From: Candidatus Chlorohelix allophototropha
GTDB taxonomy: Bacteria > Chloroflexota > Chloroflexia > Chloroheliales > Chloroheliaceae
Assembly: GCF_030389965.1 (NCBI RefSeq)
Contig: NZ_CP128400.1
Coordinates: forward strand, 868,001-932,000
Direction: 5' to 3'
Length of the DNA: 64,000 nucleotides
Each line of letters begins with the position of its first letter. Within the stretch, counting starts at the first letter, position 1. This document shows, in pieces, positions 37,842-46,847 of the stretch. Under the pieces are notes generated by a model. The model was not told the DNA's origin, searched no databases, and saw nothing but the letters and a program-made list of their open reading frames with translations. Made by a program: the position numbers and the translations under genes.

Positions 37842-38708
37842 TTACTCTACCGGCAAATCCTCACGCTCGTTCCATTCATTCCAGCTACCGTCATAATTGG
37901 TCAATTTATGAAAGCCAATAATAGAGAGGCTGAATAGAACGGAAGTTGCCGCTACCCCACCGTTACAATAAGCCACGATTTGATTTTCAGGCTTTAACCC
38001 GGCTTTCTCGGCTATTTCTCGAATCTCAGCATCGCTTTTAAATGTGCCGCTGGCGCTATCTATCAATTCTTCGCGAGGAAGGCTGATTGCGCCCGGAATA
38101 TGCCCACCGCGCCTGCCACGCCGGATTTTACCGCTATATTGCCCTGTATCGCGGGCATCCACCAGTGTAATCCCCGGTTCGCCGATCATAGCGTTTACCT
38201 GCTCTGCCGCTGCTCTCAGTTCAGGATGCAAGCGAGGGGTAAAGAGCGCAAATTTATGGTAGGGCAAAAGAGCATTGGTAGGATTTCCTTCCTTCACCCA
38301 TTTGTTCCAACCGCCATCTAGCACCCGCACATCATGGTGTCCGTAATAGCGCAGCACCCACCACATCCGGGTAGCAAATTGCATAGCCGGATGGGCATCA
38401 TAAACTATAACGGTATGCGCATCCCCGATACCGACATCGCCCAAGACATGTGCGATTTGCTGCGCCCCTGCGACTTGCACCGGAACGGGGTCATTCAGAT
38501 CGACTATATCCTTAGTCCAATCCAGATAAACAGCACCGGGAAGATGTGAAGTCTCGTATTCTTCCCGCGCTCCGATATAGCGGGCTTCCTGAGTGCCATC
38601 TTCAGCAGTTACTGCAAGCACATAGCCACGCATATCAATTATTCTGAGTGACGGGTCATTTAGATGTACGGATAACCAGTCGGTGCTTACCAGATGCTCT
38701 TGGCGCAT
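37842..38708 (-). CDS. sseA: thiosulfate/3-mercaptopyruvate sulfurtransferase
   Basis: 288 residues with two rhodanese domains. The C-terminal active loop is YCNGGVAATSVLFSL with the persulfide-forming Cys, and the N-terminal half has the inactive partner (VIVYDAHPAMQFATRMWWVL). The DWTKDIVDLNDP and GHIPGAISLP segments are typical. The enzyme transfers sulfane sulfur to thiol acceptors or cyanide. The active loop (CNGGVA) is neither the CRxGx[R/T] of thiosulfate sulfurtransferase nor CGSGV of mercaptopyruvate types, so donor preference is open. Confidence 0.9.
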   Translation of the reverse strand: MRQEHLVSTDWLSVHLNDPSLRIIDMRGYVLAVTAEDGTQEARYIGAREEYETSHLPGAVYLDWTKDIVDLNDPVPVQVAGAQQIAHVLGDVGIGDAHTVIVYDAHPAMQFATRMWWVLRYYGHHDVRVLDGGWNKWVKEGNPTNALLPYHKFALFTPRLHPELRAAAEQVNAMIGEPGITLVDARDTGQYSGKIRRGRRGGHIPGAISLPREELIDSASGTFKSDAEIREIAEKAGLKPENQIVAYCNGGVAATSVLFSLSIIGFHKLTNYDGSWNEWNEREDLPVE

Positions 38709-38766
38709 ATCTAAAAATCTATCCTTTCATGACAAGTAAAACGGCAAAGCGGTTTAATAATTGACA

Positions 38767-39417
38767 CTATTTCCGATTAATCGGCTCATTCTTCTTTTCG
38801 TCACTTCCGACTGAGGTTGGAGTAGCAGGTGTTGCGATTGCTTCCTGCTTGGCTTCCTTCCCGCCCTGCCGTATATAAGTAATAACCAGAGCGAAAACGA
38901 ACAATGCCACCATAAACAGCAAGAAAATGCTAAAAATACGATCTTCGGGTTGAGGCAAAGCATTAATCTCAAATTCATATTTTTGCTTGCCGGGAGAAGC
39001 ATCTATATTCATACTTACCAGAAATTTGCCTTCAGCAGCAAGCGAATCAGCTACTTCATAATTGCCGGGGTCACTCTCGGTTGCCACCAACACATTGCTG
39101 ATGAGCAACTTTTTAGGGTTATTTTCGGTGCCGGGACCGGATATTTGCTTAAATTGTACCGTAAAATTAGCATTCCGAACCGGGTACTCCTGATCAACGC
39201 CGCCTTTTTGGGCAAGTCGAATGGTGAGCTTGATATTGCCCACTGAAATCGGATTTGGCGAAGCCCAGATAGATAAATGGTATGGTCCGGCTATTTCATC
39301 TTTTATCAAGTAACCCGGCGCAGCTTGAGCGGTTTTTTCACCTGCAAAGGAAAGCAAAAATACGGTTAGCCCTAATAACGCCAGCGCAAAAGTTAACCGA
39401 CGTACCCTAATAGCCAT
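38767..39417 (-). CDS. exported YtkA/FixH-like membrane-anchored protein
   Basis: 216 residues. It has a signal peptide (residues 1-33, ending AQA). An Ig-like domain follows with AGPYHLSIWASPNPISVGNI and SDPGNYEVADSLAAEGKF, resembling YtkA/FixH-type domains. A single membrane helix lies near residues 163-183 and a charged cytoplasmic tail at the end. The domain should face outside. Related domains occur next to copper and cytochrome oxidase genes, but none are present here. TAAGGAG precedes the ATG. Confidence 0.7.
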   Translation of the reverse strand: MAIRVRRLTFALALLGLTVFLLSFAGEKTAQAAPGYLIKDEIAGPYHLSIWASPNPISVGNIKLTIRLAQKGGVDQEYPVRNANFTVQFKQISGPGTENNPKKLLISNVLVATESDPGNYEVADSLAAEGKFLVSMNIDASPGKQKYEFEINALPQPEDRIFSIFLLFMVALFVFALVITYIRQGGKEAKQEAIATPATPTSVGSDEKKNEPINRK

Positions 39418-39480
39418 AGGGGATACTCCTTAGTGTTAAAGTTTCAGCGTACACTGATGAAATATATTATACCACTACAG

Positions 39481-40731
39481 TTATCCTGCCCACATCCAGA
39501 AAATGAACAGAGTTGCCCAGATAGCTTGTAGCGCGGCGCTAAATTTTATGAAACGATGAGGAGCAGATTTTGCCATCAACATGAAGCAAGGGAAAAGCAC
39601 TACCAGATAACGGGTCATGCTCATCCAAATAAATTCACCTGTCCCGGCGCGAGTGAGATAAACCAGCAGGCTTGTGCCAATATAGATAAGATATTGGCGT
39701 GGCAATTTGCGCTGCCACCACACAATGGAGAAGCAAATAAATATTACCAGTGTAACCAAATCCAGCACATTATAAATTAGGTTACTGACATTGGAAGGGT
39801 TAAACATGGCAATAAGACCACCAAAGAATGACTCCCACGGGGGCGCAAAGCGCACGCTCCAGATTATTGAAAGGTGGTTGCCAAAATTGTGGTCGCCCAG
39901 CATAAAATAGACATAGAAGAAGTATAACGCCAGCAAGGAAGGGGCTAACGCCAGCGCCAGCACGTTACGATCCAGTTTTCGCCATTTCCAATCGCGCTGT
40001 TGCAAATAGAGATAGCCCAACGGGAGAATCAGAATAAAGCCTTGAATGCGAGTGATGCCAGCTAATCCTGCCAGAACCGCCGCCAGCACCCAACGGTCTT
40101 TCTCACCGTAATAGAAAGCAGCGCAAGCCAGCGCCAGATACAGCGATTCGGTATAACCGCCCAACAGGAAGAAAGCGCCGGGAAATACTGCCAGCCACAC
40201 CAGCGTTCCACGGGCAATTTCATCATCAAATATTAGGGCAGAAAGGCGATACAAGTAGAACATCGCCGCCAGATAAGCGATGTTGGAAACCAACAAGGCG
40301 GCGAGCATGTGTTGTCCTACCAACAATTTGCCTAGAATCGCAATAAGAAGGGGATAGAGGGGTGGGAAATTAGTAGTGCCATTCCCTATATCGTAGCCAA
40401 AGCGAGCGATATGGATATACCAGTTGGTATCCCATCGTTGCCACGGTTGCAAGAAAAAGAAACCGGGACCCCAGAAATTGGGGTCTAGGTCGCGTAGAAG
40501 ACTCGCACCCATAGGAGGTTCAACCGGAGCTAGAATCACCAGCGCTGCCCCCAAAGCGAAGAGCAGCAACCGATGAGTCAAATAGATATGCCAGCAATAG
40601 GCGAATACGGGGTCAGCCATTAATCTATGCCACCAGCGGGCAATCAAACCCTGTGGCTGTTCCATTACGGCATTATTTGACACCGAGGCATTCGCCAGCT
40701 TTTGTCGTACTTCCAAATTCGCTGTCCCCAC
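39481..40731 (-). CDS. PIG-V-like GT-C mannosyltransferase
   Basis: 416 residues with nine or ten membrane helices. The first external loop has PWQRWDTNWYIHIARFGYD, the acidic motif of PIG-V and related GT-C enzymes. NFPPLYPLLIAILGKLL and GGYTESLYLALACAAFYYGE follow, both typical. It likely transfers mannose from a polyprenyl carrier to an exported lipid or protein. The listed start is GTG; an ATG 22 codons further in (before EQPQGLIARWW) is an alternative, and neither has a strong Shine-Dalgarno. Confidence 0.8.
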   Translation of the reverse strand: MGTANLEVRQKLANASVSNNAVMEQPQGLIARWWHRLMADPVFAYCWHIYLTHRLLLFALGAALVILAPVEPPMGASLLRDLDPNFWGPGFFFLQPWQRWDTNWYIHIARFGYDIGNGTTNFPPLYPLLIAILGKLLVGQHMLAALLVSNIAYLAAMFYLYRLSALIFDDEIARGTLVWLAVFPGAFFLLGGYTESLYLALACAAFYYGEKDRWVLAAVLAGLAGITRIQGFILILPLGYLYLQQRDWKWRKLDRNVLALALAPSLLALYFFYVYFMLGDHNFGNHLSIIWSVRFAPPWESFFGGLIAMFNPSNVSNLIYNVLDLVTLVIFICFSIVWWQRKLPRQYLIYIGTSLLVYLTRAGTGEFIWMSMTRYLVVLFPCFMLMAKSAPHRFIKFSAALQAIWATLFIFWMWAG

Positions 40732-40773
40732 GCCGGTTAGTAATAATACCTGTGGGCAGCAGGTAGTATGCCA

Positions 40774-41727
40774 CTAACCCAGTAGTAACGCTTCAACCTT
40801 TTTGTGCTCTGCTTCCGAAAGCGCCATTAACTCGGAAGCGGCAAAATTCTCAATTGCCTGTTGCGGAGTTTTAACCCCCACAATCATAGTCGAAATGGCA
40901 GGCTCATCCAGCACAAAACGCAAGGCAGCTTGAGTCATTGTGCGTTCCTTATTTTGAAGGAACATGAGCTTTTGAGCTAGGTTGATTTTATAAGTGCGAT
41001 AGTTTCCGGGCCAACTTGCCCTAATATCGCCCTTTTCATAATGGGTATCACGTTGCTGCTTACCGGTTAGGAAACCGCTAGCCAGTGGTTCGCGAGCGAT
41101 GATGCCAATATTATTTTCCTTAGCCAGTGGGAATAACTGATCTGCGGGGTTCTCGCTCTGAATCATAGAAGTAAGGTTATAAACCAGTTGCAGCGTAGCA
41201 GGCTTGCCTGACTTGATACAAGCAATTCCTTCTTGAACACTGTGATTTGAAACACCGTAATGGCGAATCAACCCTTCCTTCTTAAGTTCGTCCAGCACCT
41301 CGAATACCTGACCGTCTTCAATTACCGGACGGCTAGGGTTGTGTAGCTGGTAAAGATCAATGTAATCACGTTGCAGCCGCTTAAGGCTTTCTTGTATTGC
41401 TTTACGGATGTAAGCACGACTGAAATCAACAACGATTTTACCGCTATAGAAATTGCCGCCTACCGTAGTTGCAATAATAACATCATTAAGCTTGCCAGCC
41501 GCTTTTAAGCCCTGACCGAGTACAGTTTCACTATGCCCATAGCCGTATACATCAGCCGTATCAAAAAAGTTACAGCCAAGCTCAAGCGCTTTCGCAATCG
41601 CTTTTGTAGAAGTCTCGTCATCGGTGGGACCATAACTATTACCGTGGTCGTTCCCTCCAATAGCCCAAGTACCGAATCCAATCTCAGAAACAACTAACCC
41701 TGTACGACCAAGCGTCTTATATTTCAT
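40774..41727 (-). CDS. aldo/keto reductase
   Basis: 317 residues. The signature TADVYGYGHSETVLGQGL holds the catalytic Asp-Tyr pair. DLYQLHNPSRP holds the His, and the NADPH-binding end reads STMIVGVKTPQQAIENF. These cytosolic enzymes reduce aldehydes, ketones or sugars. AGGGATG precedes the ATG. The gene is next to, but separated by 42 bases from, the GT-C gene downstream. The substrate is unassigned. Confidence 0.9.
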   Translation of the reverse strand: MKYKTLGRTGLVVSEIGFGTWAIGGNDHGNSYGPTDDETSTKAIAKALELGCNFFDTADVYGYGHSETVLGQGLKAAGKLNDVIIATTVGGNFYSGKIVVDFSRAYIRKAIQESLKRLQRDYIDLYQLHNPSRPVIEDGQVFEVLDELKKEGLIRHYGVSNHSVQEGIACIKSGKPATLQLVYNLTSMIQSENPADQLFPLAKENNIGIIAREPLASGFLTGKQQRDTHYEKGDIRASWPGNYRTYKINLAQKLMFLQNKERTMTQAALRFVLDEPAISTMIVGVKTPQQAIENFAASELMALSEAEHKKVEALLLG

Positions 41728-42043
41728 TGTCGCATCCCTGATTTAGTAACCCTTATAGTCAATCTCGCCTCTCTTATTCGATTTTATCACAATTGAAGAT
41801 AACGCGCACACGTCCATTAGTCTTAATTTTGTGCATTTATACCAAAATACTCCAAATGCCGGAACAGTTGCCAATATAAAGCCAGTTGGTCTTTGCCAGA
41901 ACCCGAATCCCGCGCACGCTATGAGAAATCACTAGATAGCCTTTTTCCGCGAACAAGTTTAGTAAAACACGTGAAATGGTGTATTATGTTTGCACAATTA
42001 TATTAAGAACAGTTCCTGATGAATATCAGAAAGGAATAGATAA
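41728..42043. other. intergenic gap between divergent genes
   Basis: 316 bases holding the promoters of the aldo/keto reductase and the M3 peptidase. A TATTAT at 41983-41988 could be a -10 for the peptidase, whose site AAAGGAA is at the end of the gap. No RNA gene or repeat was found. Confidence 0.4.
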
Positions 42044-43744
42044 ATGCTAGCCTCTCTCCCTTCCACCAGTGAGGAAATAAAAAACTGGAAATGGGACGAT
42101 ATAGCCCCCTTTTATGAAGAACTCGAAAAGCGCGAGCTAAACGCTGGAAACCGGGAAAAATGGCTGGCTGATTGGACAAGCCTGAGCGATGTGGTAATGG
42201 GTTACTTTGCGCGTCTCAAGGTAGATGTCAGTTGTAATACAGCAGACACCGGGCTTGAAAGTGAACTTAACGATTGGTTGCAAAATAACTTACCGCCTTT
42301 GCGTTCCGCCGAAAATCGTTTGATTCGTAAGCTGTTGGAATCCGGTCTAATTCCCAGAGGAATGGAAATTCCCCTTAAGAAAATGAGGGTTGCCAACGAA
42401 ATTTTCCGAGAAGAAAATCTGGCATTGATGGCAGAAGAAGCGAAACTTTCGAACGAATATGCCAAAATCAGCGGGGCACAAGCAGTTAAGTGGAACGGGG
42501 AAGAACTAACGCTATCCCGTTTGCGTCTGGTGCAAATGGAACGTGACCGTGAAAGCCGTGAGAAAGCCTGGAAAGCCGATTTGCAACGCCAATTGCAGGA
42601 TCGCGAGGCTTTTAACCAACTTTGGGTGAGAATGTTGGGACTGCGCCAACAGATTGCCGCCAATGCCGGGCTTGGCAGTTACACTGAGTATAAGTGGAAA
42701 CAGCTTAACCGATTTGATTACACACCGGAAGATTGCCATACTTTCCACAAAGCTATTCTGGAAACGGTAGTGCCTGCTGCCACCCGCGTTTATGAACGGC
42801 GCAAGAAACAACTGGAAGTAGAGGCATTGCGCCCGTGGGATCTTGAAGTTGAAACCCGCGATTTGCCACCGCTTAAACCGTTTGAGAATGGAGAGCAATT
42901 ACAGAAACGCGCCGAAGTAGTGTTCAAGAAAGTGGATGGCGATTTGGGCGAATATTTCGCCACCATGCGCCGTGAGCAATTACTCGACCTAGAAAACCGC
43001 AAGGCTAAAGCGCCGGGTGGTTATTGCATCGGGCTATTTGTACAGGGAAAACGGCGCCCCTTTATTTTCATGAACGCTGTAGGCACACAACGTGATGTAA
43101 CCACGATGCTGCATGAAGCGGGGCACGCTTTTCACGCTTTCGAAACCGCCAAGTTACCCTACCACCAGCAGCGTGGAGTAGGCAGCGAGTTCAACGAAGT
43201 CGCTTCGATGGCAATGGAGTTACTTGGTGCGCCCTATCTGCATGAAGCTGGATTCTATACCCAAGAAGAAGCGACACGGGCGCGGGTAGCACATCTCGAA
43301 AAGATTTTGCTGTTCTGGCCCTATATGGCGGTAGTGGATGCCTTCCAACTTTGGGCGTACGCAAACCCCGATGAAGCCGCTAACCCTGCCAACTGTGACC
43401 ACAAGTGGGGCGAATTGTGGGATCGCTTTATGCCGGGTGAGGACTGGAGTGGTCTAGAAGAAGAAAAAGTTACCGGTTGGCATCGTAAATTACACATCTT
43501 CCAGCATCCCTTCTATTATGTGGAATATGGAATGGCACAACTAGGCGCGGTGCAGGTATGGGCTAACTCCCTGAAAAATGCGAATGAAGCAGTGCAGGCG
43601 TATCGGAACGCGCACCGCTTAGGTGGAACAGTCTCATTACCCGAACTATACGCCACTGCCGGGGCGCATTTCGCTTTCGATATACCCGCACTCCAAAATG
43701 CGGTGGATTTGATCGAGCGCACCATTACCGAACTGAGCAAATAA
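42044..43744 (+). CDS. M3-family oligoendopeptidase (PepF-like)
   Basis: 566 residues, the normal length. The zinc motif is H357-E-A-G-H361 (TTMLHEAGHAFHAFE), with the third ligand in SEFNEVASMAMELLG. The C-terminal FYYVEYGMAQLGAVQVW forms the substrate cleft. These cytosolic enzymes degrade short peptides. AAAGGAA lies upstream of the ATG and a terminator follows. Confidence 0.92.
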   Translation: MLASLPSTSEEIKNWKWDDIAPFYEELEKRELNAGNREKWLADWTSLSDVVMGYFARLKVDVSCNTADTGLESELNDWLQNNLPPLRSAENRLIRKLLESGLIPRGMEIPLKKMRVANEIFREENLALMAEEAKLSNEYAKISGAQAVKWNGEELTLSRLRLVQMERDRESREKAWKADLQRQLQDREAFNQLWVRMLGLRQQIAANAGLGSYTEYKWKQLNRFDYTPEDCHTFHKAILETVVPAATRVYERRKKQLEVEALRPWDLEVETRDLPPLKPFENGEQLQKRAEVVFKKVDGDLGEYFATMRREQLLDLENRKAKAPGGYCIGLFVQGKRRPFIFMNAVGTQRDVTTMLHEAGHAFHAFETAKLPYHQQRGVGSEFNEVASMAMELLGAPYLHEAGFYTQEEATRARVAHLEKILLFWPYMAVVDAFQLWAYANPDEAANPANCDHKWGELWDRFMPGEDWSGLEEEKVTGWHRKLHIFQHPFYYVEYGMAQLGAVQVWANSLKNANEAVQAYRNAHRLGGTVSLPELYATAGAHFAFDIPALQNAVDLIERTITELSK

Positions 43745-43749
43745 AGAAA

Positions 43750-43785
43750 CAGGGTGGGAGTTTTTCCTCCTGCCCTGCCTTTTTC
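43750..43785 (+). terminator. terminator after the M3 peptidase gene
   Basis: CAGGGTGGGAG pairs imperfectly with CTCCTGCCCTG across a T-rich loop, followed by CCTTTTTC, 5 bases past the stop. Confidence 0.7.
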
Positions 43786-43806
43786 TGGCGATTCTGCTTT
43801 GCTATT

Positions 43807-44562
43807 TCAGTGTTTAAGCGTTGAAATGAATTCATCCAAAATTTTGTTGAACTCGTGGGGCTTTTCCACATGCATATTGTGCCCGGTAGCATCCATTATT
43901 TTCAGTTGCGCTCCCGGTATATTTTCCGCTAGATAATGCGATAATTTGGGTGGCATTAGTAGGTCGGCAGCACCACCGATTACCAGAGTTGGAATTCTCG
44001 GTAATTTTTCTAACTCAACGGTTATATCAAAATTACTACAAGCCATAAAATCCCCGTAAGCAATCTCAGGAGGCATCGTCAATTTCATATTATGGCTCTT
44101 GAGTTTCATTTCAGGAGTAGCCGCAGAAGTGTAGGCATAATCAATTAGCAGGTCAATTGTAGCTTTGTAGTCAGTTTGCAAACCCTCAAGGATTTTGGGG
44201 CTAACGCGCATTTTTGCGCCGCCACCCACCAGCACAATACCTGCCAGAAATTCTTTGCCAAACATCAAAGCGTATTTAAGCACAATCGAACTACCCATTG
44301 AATGTCCTACCAACAGAACTTTGCGGGTTTCCTTGTCCACGTTATGTTCGGCGCGAATATAATCGTGCAACCAACGCGCATAATCATCTACCGTTGAACG
44401 TCCCTCAGCTTCTACAAATTCGTAGGGATGGTGTCCCGGTAGGGTAACCGCTTCGGCGTGGGCAAAATAACTGGTCTGAGCATCCCATGCGGCGGCGGTT
44501 TCACCCGCACCATGCACAAAAACAATTCGCAAACCGGTTTCCTGGGCTTTATGTTCGCTCAT
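43807..44562 (-). CDS. alpha/beta hydrolase
   Basis: 251 residues from the ATG 5 bases after AAGGAG. The oxyanion region is IVFVHGAGETAAAWD, the nucleophile elbow LLVGHSMGSSIVLKYAL, the Asp lies in VIGGAADLLMPP and the His in DATGHNMHVEKP. The full triad is therefore present. It could be an esterase, C-C hydrolase or similar; the specific substrate is not evident. The first 90 bases upstream carry an inverted repeat linked to the adjacent DUF262 locus. Confidence 0.85.
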   Translation of the reverse strand: MSEHKAQETGLRIVFVHGAGETAAAWDAQTSYFAHAEAVTLPGHHPYEFVEAEGRSTVDDYARWLHDYIRAEHNVDKETRKVLLVGHSMGSSIVLKYALMFGKEFLAGIVLVGGGAKMRVSPKILEGLQTDYKATIDLLIDYAYTSAATPEMKLKSHNMKLTMPPEIAYGDFMACSNFDITVELEKLPRIPTLVIGGAADLLMPPKLSHYLAENIPGAQLKIMDATGHNMHVEKPHEFNKILDEFISTLKH

Positions 44563-44652
44563 CACTACTCCTTAAAGCAAATTTGTAAGGACTTTCGCTC
44601 GTGCAAATCTTGCAAGTTCATTTTCGCCTCAAATTTGATGAATTTTAGTTTC

Positions 44653-44672
44653 AGAAACGAAAGTCCTAAATA
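44653..44672 (+). repeat. direct repeat, left copy, flanking the DUF262 gene
   Basis: AGAAACGAAAGTCCTAAATA matches the right copy at 17 of 20 positions. Its core CGAAAGTCCT is also present in inverted form (AGGACTTTCG) at 44588-44597. Confidence 0.5.
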
Positions 44673-44689
44673 GAAAGACATTTTTTAAG

Positions 44690-46645
44690 CTATCTAATCG
44701 TTTCAACTGCTAAAATCTTCTGTTCCACATATTCCTTGAAAGACTCAACACTGGTAAAAAACTTATAACCGAATCGGTTGGCTATTTCCTCTACTTCATT
44801 AGGTTCGTCAATAAGTAGTGTTACCGGTTCACTAAGCCCCTCTTGAAGTCCACGTGGCCAAGCAATATCTAAATTAGCTAGTTGTTGGTTAGTTTGTGGA
44901 TCAACTAATTCATATCGAATTTCTCCTTCTGAAAGTTGCTTGCTTAACACCCATTCGTTACACTCTCTTAAAACTTTAGCTTCTTCATCATCCGCAACAC
45001 TGCCCGGTACTACTGGCATAACCCTGTCCAATATAGAGATAGTTACTGGCATCTCTGGTACGTATCCATTAAACAGAGTGTCCAAAAACTCGTTAGCCGC
45101 TTTAGCTAGCAATTCTCGACGTGCCGAAACAAAGTCACGATATCTATTTACCTGCCATAATTCCTTGTCCATTGGTATCCAACAAGACTCCAGAACACCG
45201 GGATGTCTATTAACGATTTCAGGTAAATAATCTGCCGGGTCACGATCTGAAATTTTTAGATTGCTAACCTGAGTTAAAAAGGTGTAATTTGCTAGAGTAT
45301 TTACTTCTGCTCGGCTGTAACCATTTTTATATAACAAAGCTTTAGGGAAAATGTGATGTACCTGCAAACGATTGAGATTACCCAATAAATGGCTAGACAT
45401 TTCAAGCCCTGAACCCCAATCTTTGGCATGCCATACCCTTGTCATCATGTATAAAAGTGGGTAAAAGCGTGAACTGGTACTCCAAGTAATAAAATCTCTT
45501 GAATTTAGGCGTAAATCCCTTCGTTCTTTACGCAGCTGCTCAATTAATCTATCTAATGCACCCTCTAGCGGATTTAGCAAAGCGAGATCCTGATTTAATA
45601 CCGACTCAGTTGATCCAGCATAACGCCCCCACAATAGCGTGTGTATATACCAATAAAGTAATTTGTCACGTTCCTTGTAATCGGCTAAAACCCCGCCTTT
45701 TAGGAATAAAAACCTTGCTAGCACTGGAAAAGAGTAACGGCTGCTCAGTACATCATCATGGTCGAGACCGAGCCTTGCAGAAATCAGATTCAAAAGATTA
45801 TCTATGGCATTCTCTGCATTTTTCAAACCATCTTTCACCTGTGAAATATTATCAACTTTGGTATCAAGTGCGGAAAAGAGGGCTTCTCCGGTAGTCACAG
45901 TGTTAACACACCGCAATAGCCAATCCATACGAAAGTAGAAACCTGCCACTGCCCATTTGTTCAATCGTTTCTTCAATTCATCGCGGGCATCCGGCCACTC
46001 GGCACAAATTTTAGCGAGTGCCAAGTCACCCTTTGAAAGTTTTGTTCCTCCACTATTTACGCGATTAAAAATATCTACAACCACATCTACTGTTTTATCT
46101 TCGCCTGTGACCTGTTCCACATGCAGATCAATATTTTTAATGTTATCTATAGCTGTGAGACGGTTGATATATTTGCTAAGGTTGGGGATAAATTGAGGGT
46201 CCGTTGCCAGCTTTGAGATAAATTCGCCAGACCCTTTCTGCAAAAGTTCTGTTACATTTATCCATAATGGATTTCCTTTCATCTTTAAGGAGGCGTAAAA
46301 CTCAAACTCTTCTTCTTCCAAATTGAAATACAAATTTGTGAAAGCTTCTTTATTGCCCTCAAAGAATTTAGGTGGATTGCCTCGTATAAGCCCATAAAGT
46401 GAAGTTATACGTTGTTGACCGTCTAGTAGAAGTTCTACCGAACCCGGCGCAAGTTTATTATCTCCTTTGACATTTGCTCCCTCTGTTTTAGTTACCCACA
46501 CCAGCAAACCGCCCACCGGATACCGACGGTAAAGGGATTGTACAAGCCCCTTTACCTGAGCACGATTCCACACATAACCACGCTGAAATTCTGGTAAAGC
46601 CATTGCGCCAATATCAATTTGGTCGAGAATAGTTGCGATCTTCAT
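44690..46645 (-). CDS. DUF262/DUF1524 (GmrSD-like) nuclease, candidate defence protein
   Basis: 651 residues from the internal ATG; an ATG six codons upstream lacks a ribosome-binding site. The DUF262 half has LPEFQRGYVWNRAQVKGLV and the DGQQRITSLYGL motif, which in GmrS/SspE/BrxU-type proteins is needed for nucleotide-dependent control. The DUF1524 half carries an HNH-like motif LQVHHIFPKALL followed by NYTFLT and ISDRDPADY. A C-terminal domain of about 100 residues ends the protein. The family includes type IV enzymes that cut modified phage DNA. The gene is solitary and flanked by short direct repeats. Confidence 0.85.
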   Translation of the reverse strand: MKIATILDQIDIGAMALPEFQRGYVWNRAQVKGLVQSLYRRYPVGGLLVWVTKTEGANVKGDNKLAPGSVELLLDGQQRITSLYGLIRGNPPKFFEGNKEAFTNLYFNLEEEEFEFYASLKMKGNPLWINVTELLQKGSGEFISKLATDPQFIPNLSKYINRLTAIDNIKNIDLHVEQVTGEDKTVDVVVDIFNRVNSGGTKLSKGDLALAKICAEWPDARDELKKRLNKWAVAGFYFRMDWLLRCVNTVTTGEALFSALDTKVDNISQVKDGLKNAENAIDNLLNLISARLGLDHDDVLSSRYSFPVLARFLFLKGGVLADYKERDKLLYWYIHTLLWGRYAGSTESVLNQDLALLNPLEGALDRLIEQLRKERRDLRLNSRDFITWSTSSRFYPLLYMMTRVWHAKDWGSGLEMSSHLLGNLNRLQVHHIFPKALLYKNGYSRAEVNTLANYTFLTQVSNLKISDRDPADYLPEIVNRHPGVLESCWIPMDKELWQVNRYRDFVSARRELLAKAANEFLDTLFNGYVPEMPVTISILDRVMPVVPGSVADDEEAKVLRECNEWVLSKQLSEGEIRYELVDPQTNQQLANLDIAWPRGLQEGLSEPVTLLIDEPNEVEEIANRFGYKFFTSVESFKEYVEQKILAVETIR

Positions 46646-46762
46646 AAATTGAGTTCCCACCATTCAATAAATTAGAAATTTGGCATTTTATAATTGTAGA
46701 ACTTTTGCTCAGTAAATATTCTACGTTCAAATGACTGATTATGCGAATCAAATCTTGAGCGT

Positions 46763-46782
46763 AGAAACGAAAGCCCTACTTA
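46763..46782 (+). repeat. direct repeat, right copy, flanking the DUF262 gene
   Basis: AGAAACGAAAGCCCTACTTA, identical to the left copy over the first 11 bases and 17 of 20 overall. The two copies are 2.1 kb apart and enclose only the DUF262 gene. Confidence 0.5.
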
Positions 46783-46847
46783 TATAAATTTGCGTTCGCT
46801 AAAGATTTCCCGCTTAAAAGGTAGAAGATACAGGAAATCAGCATATA

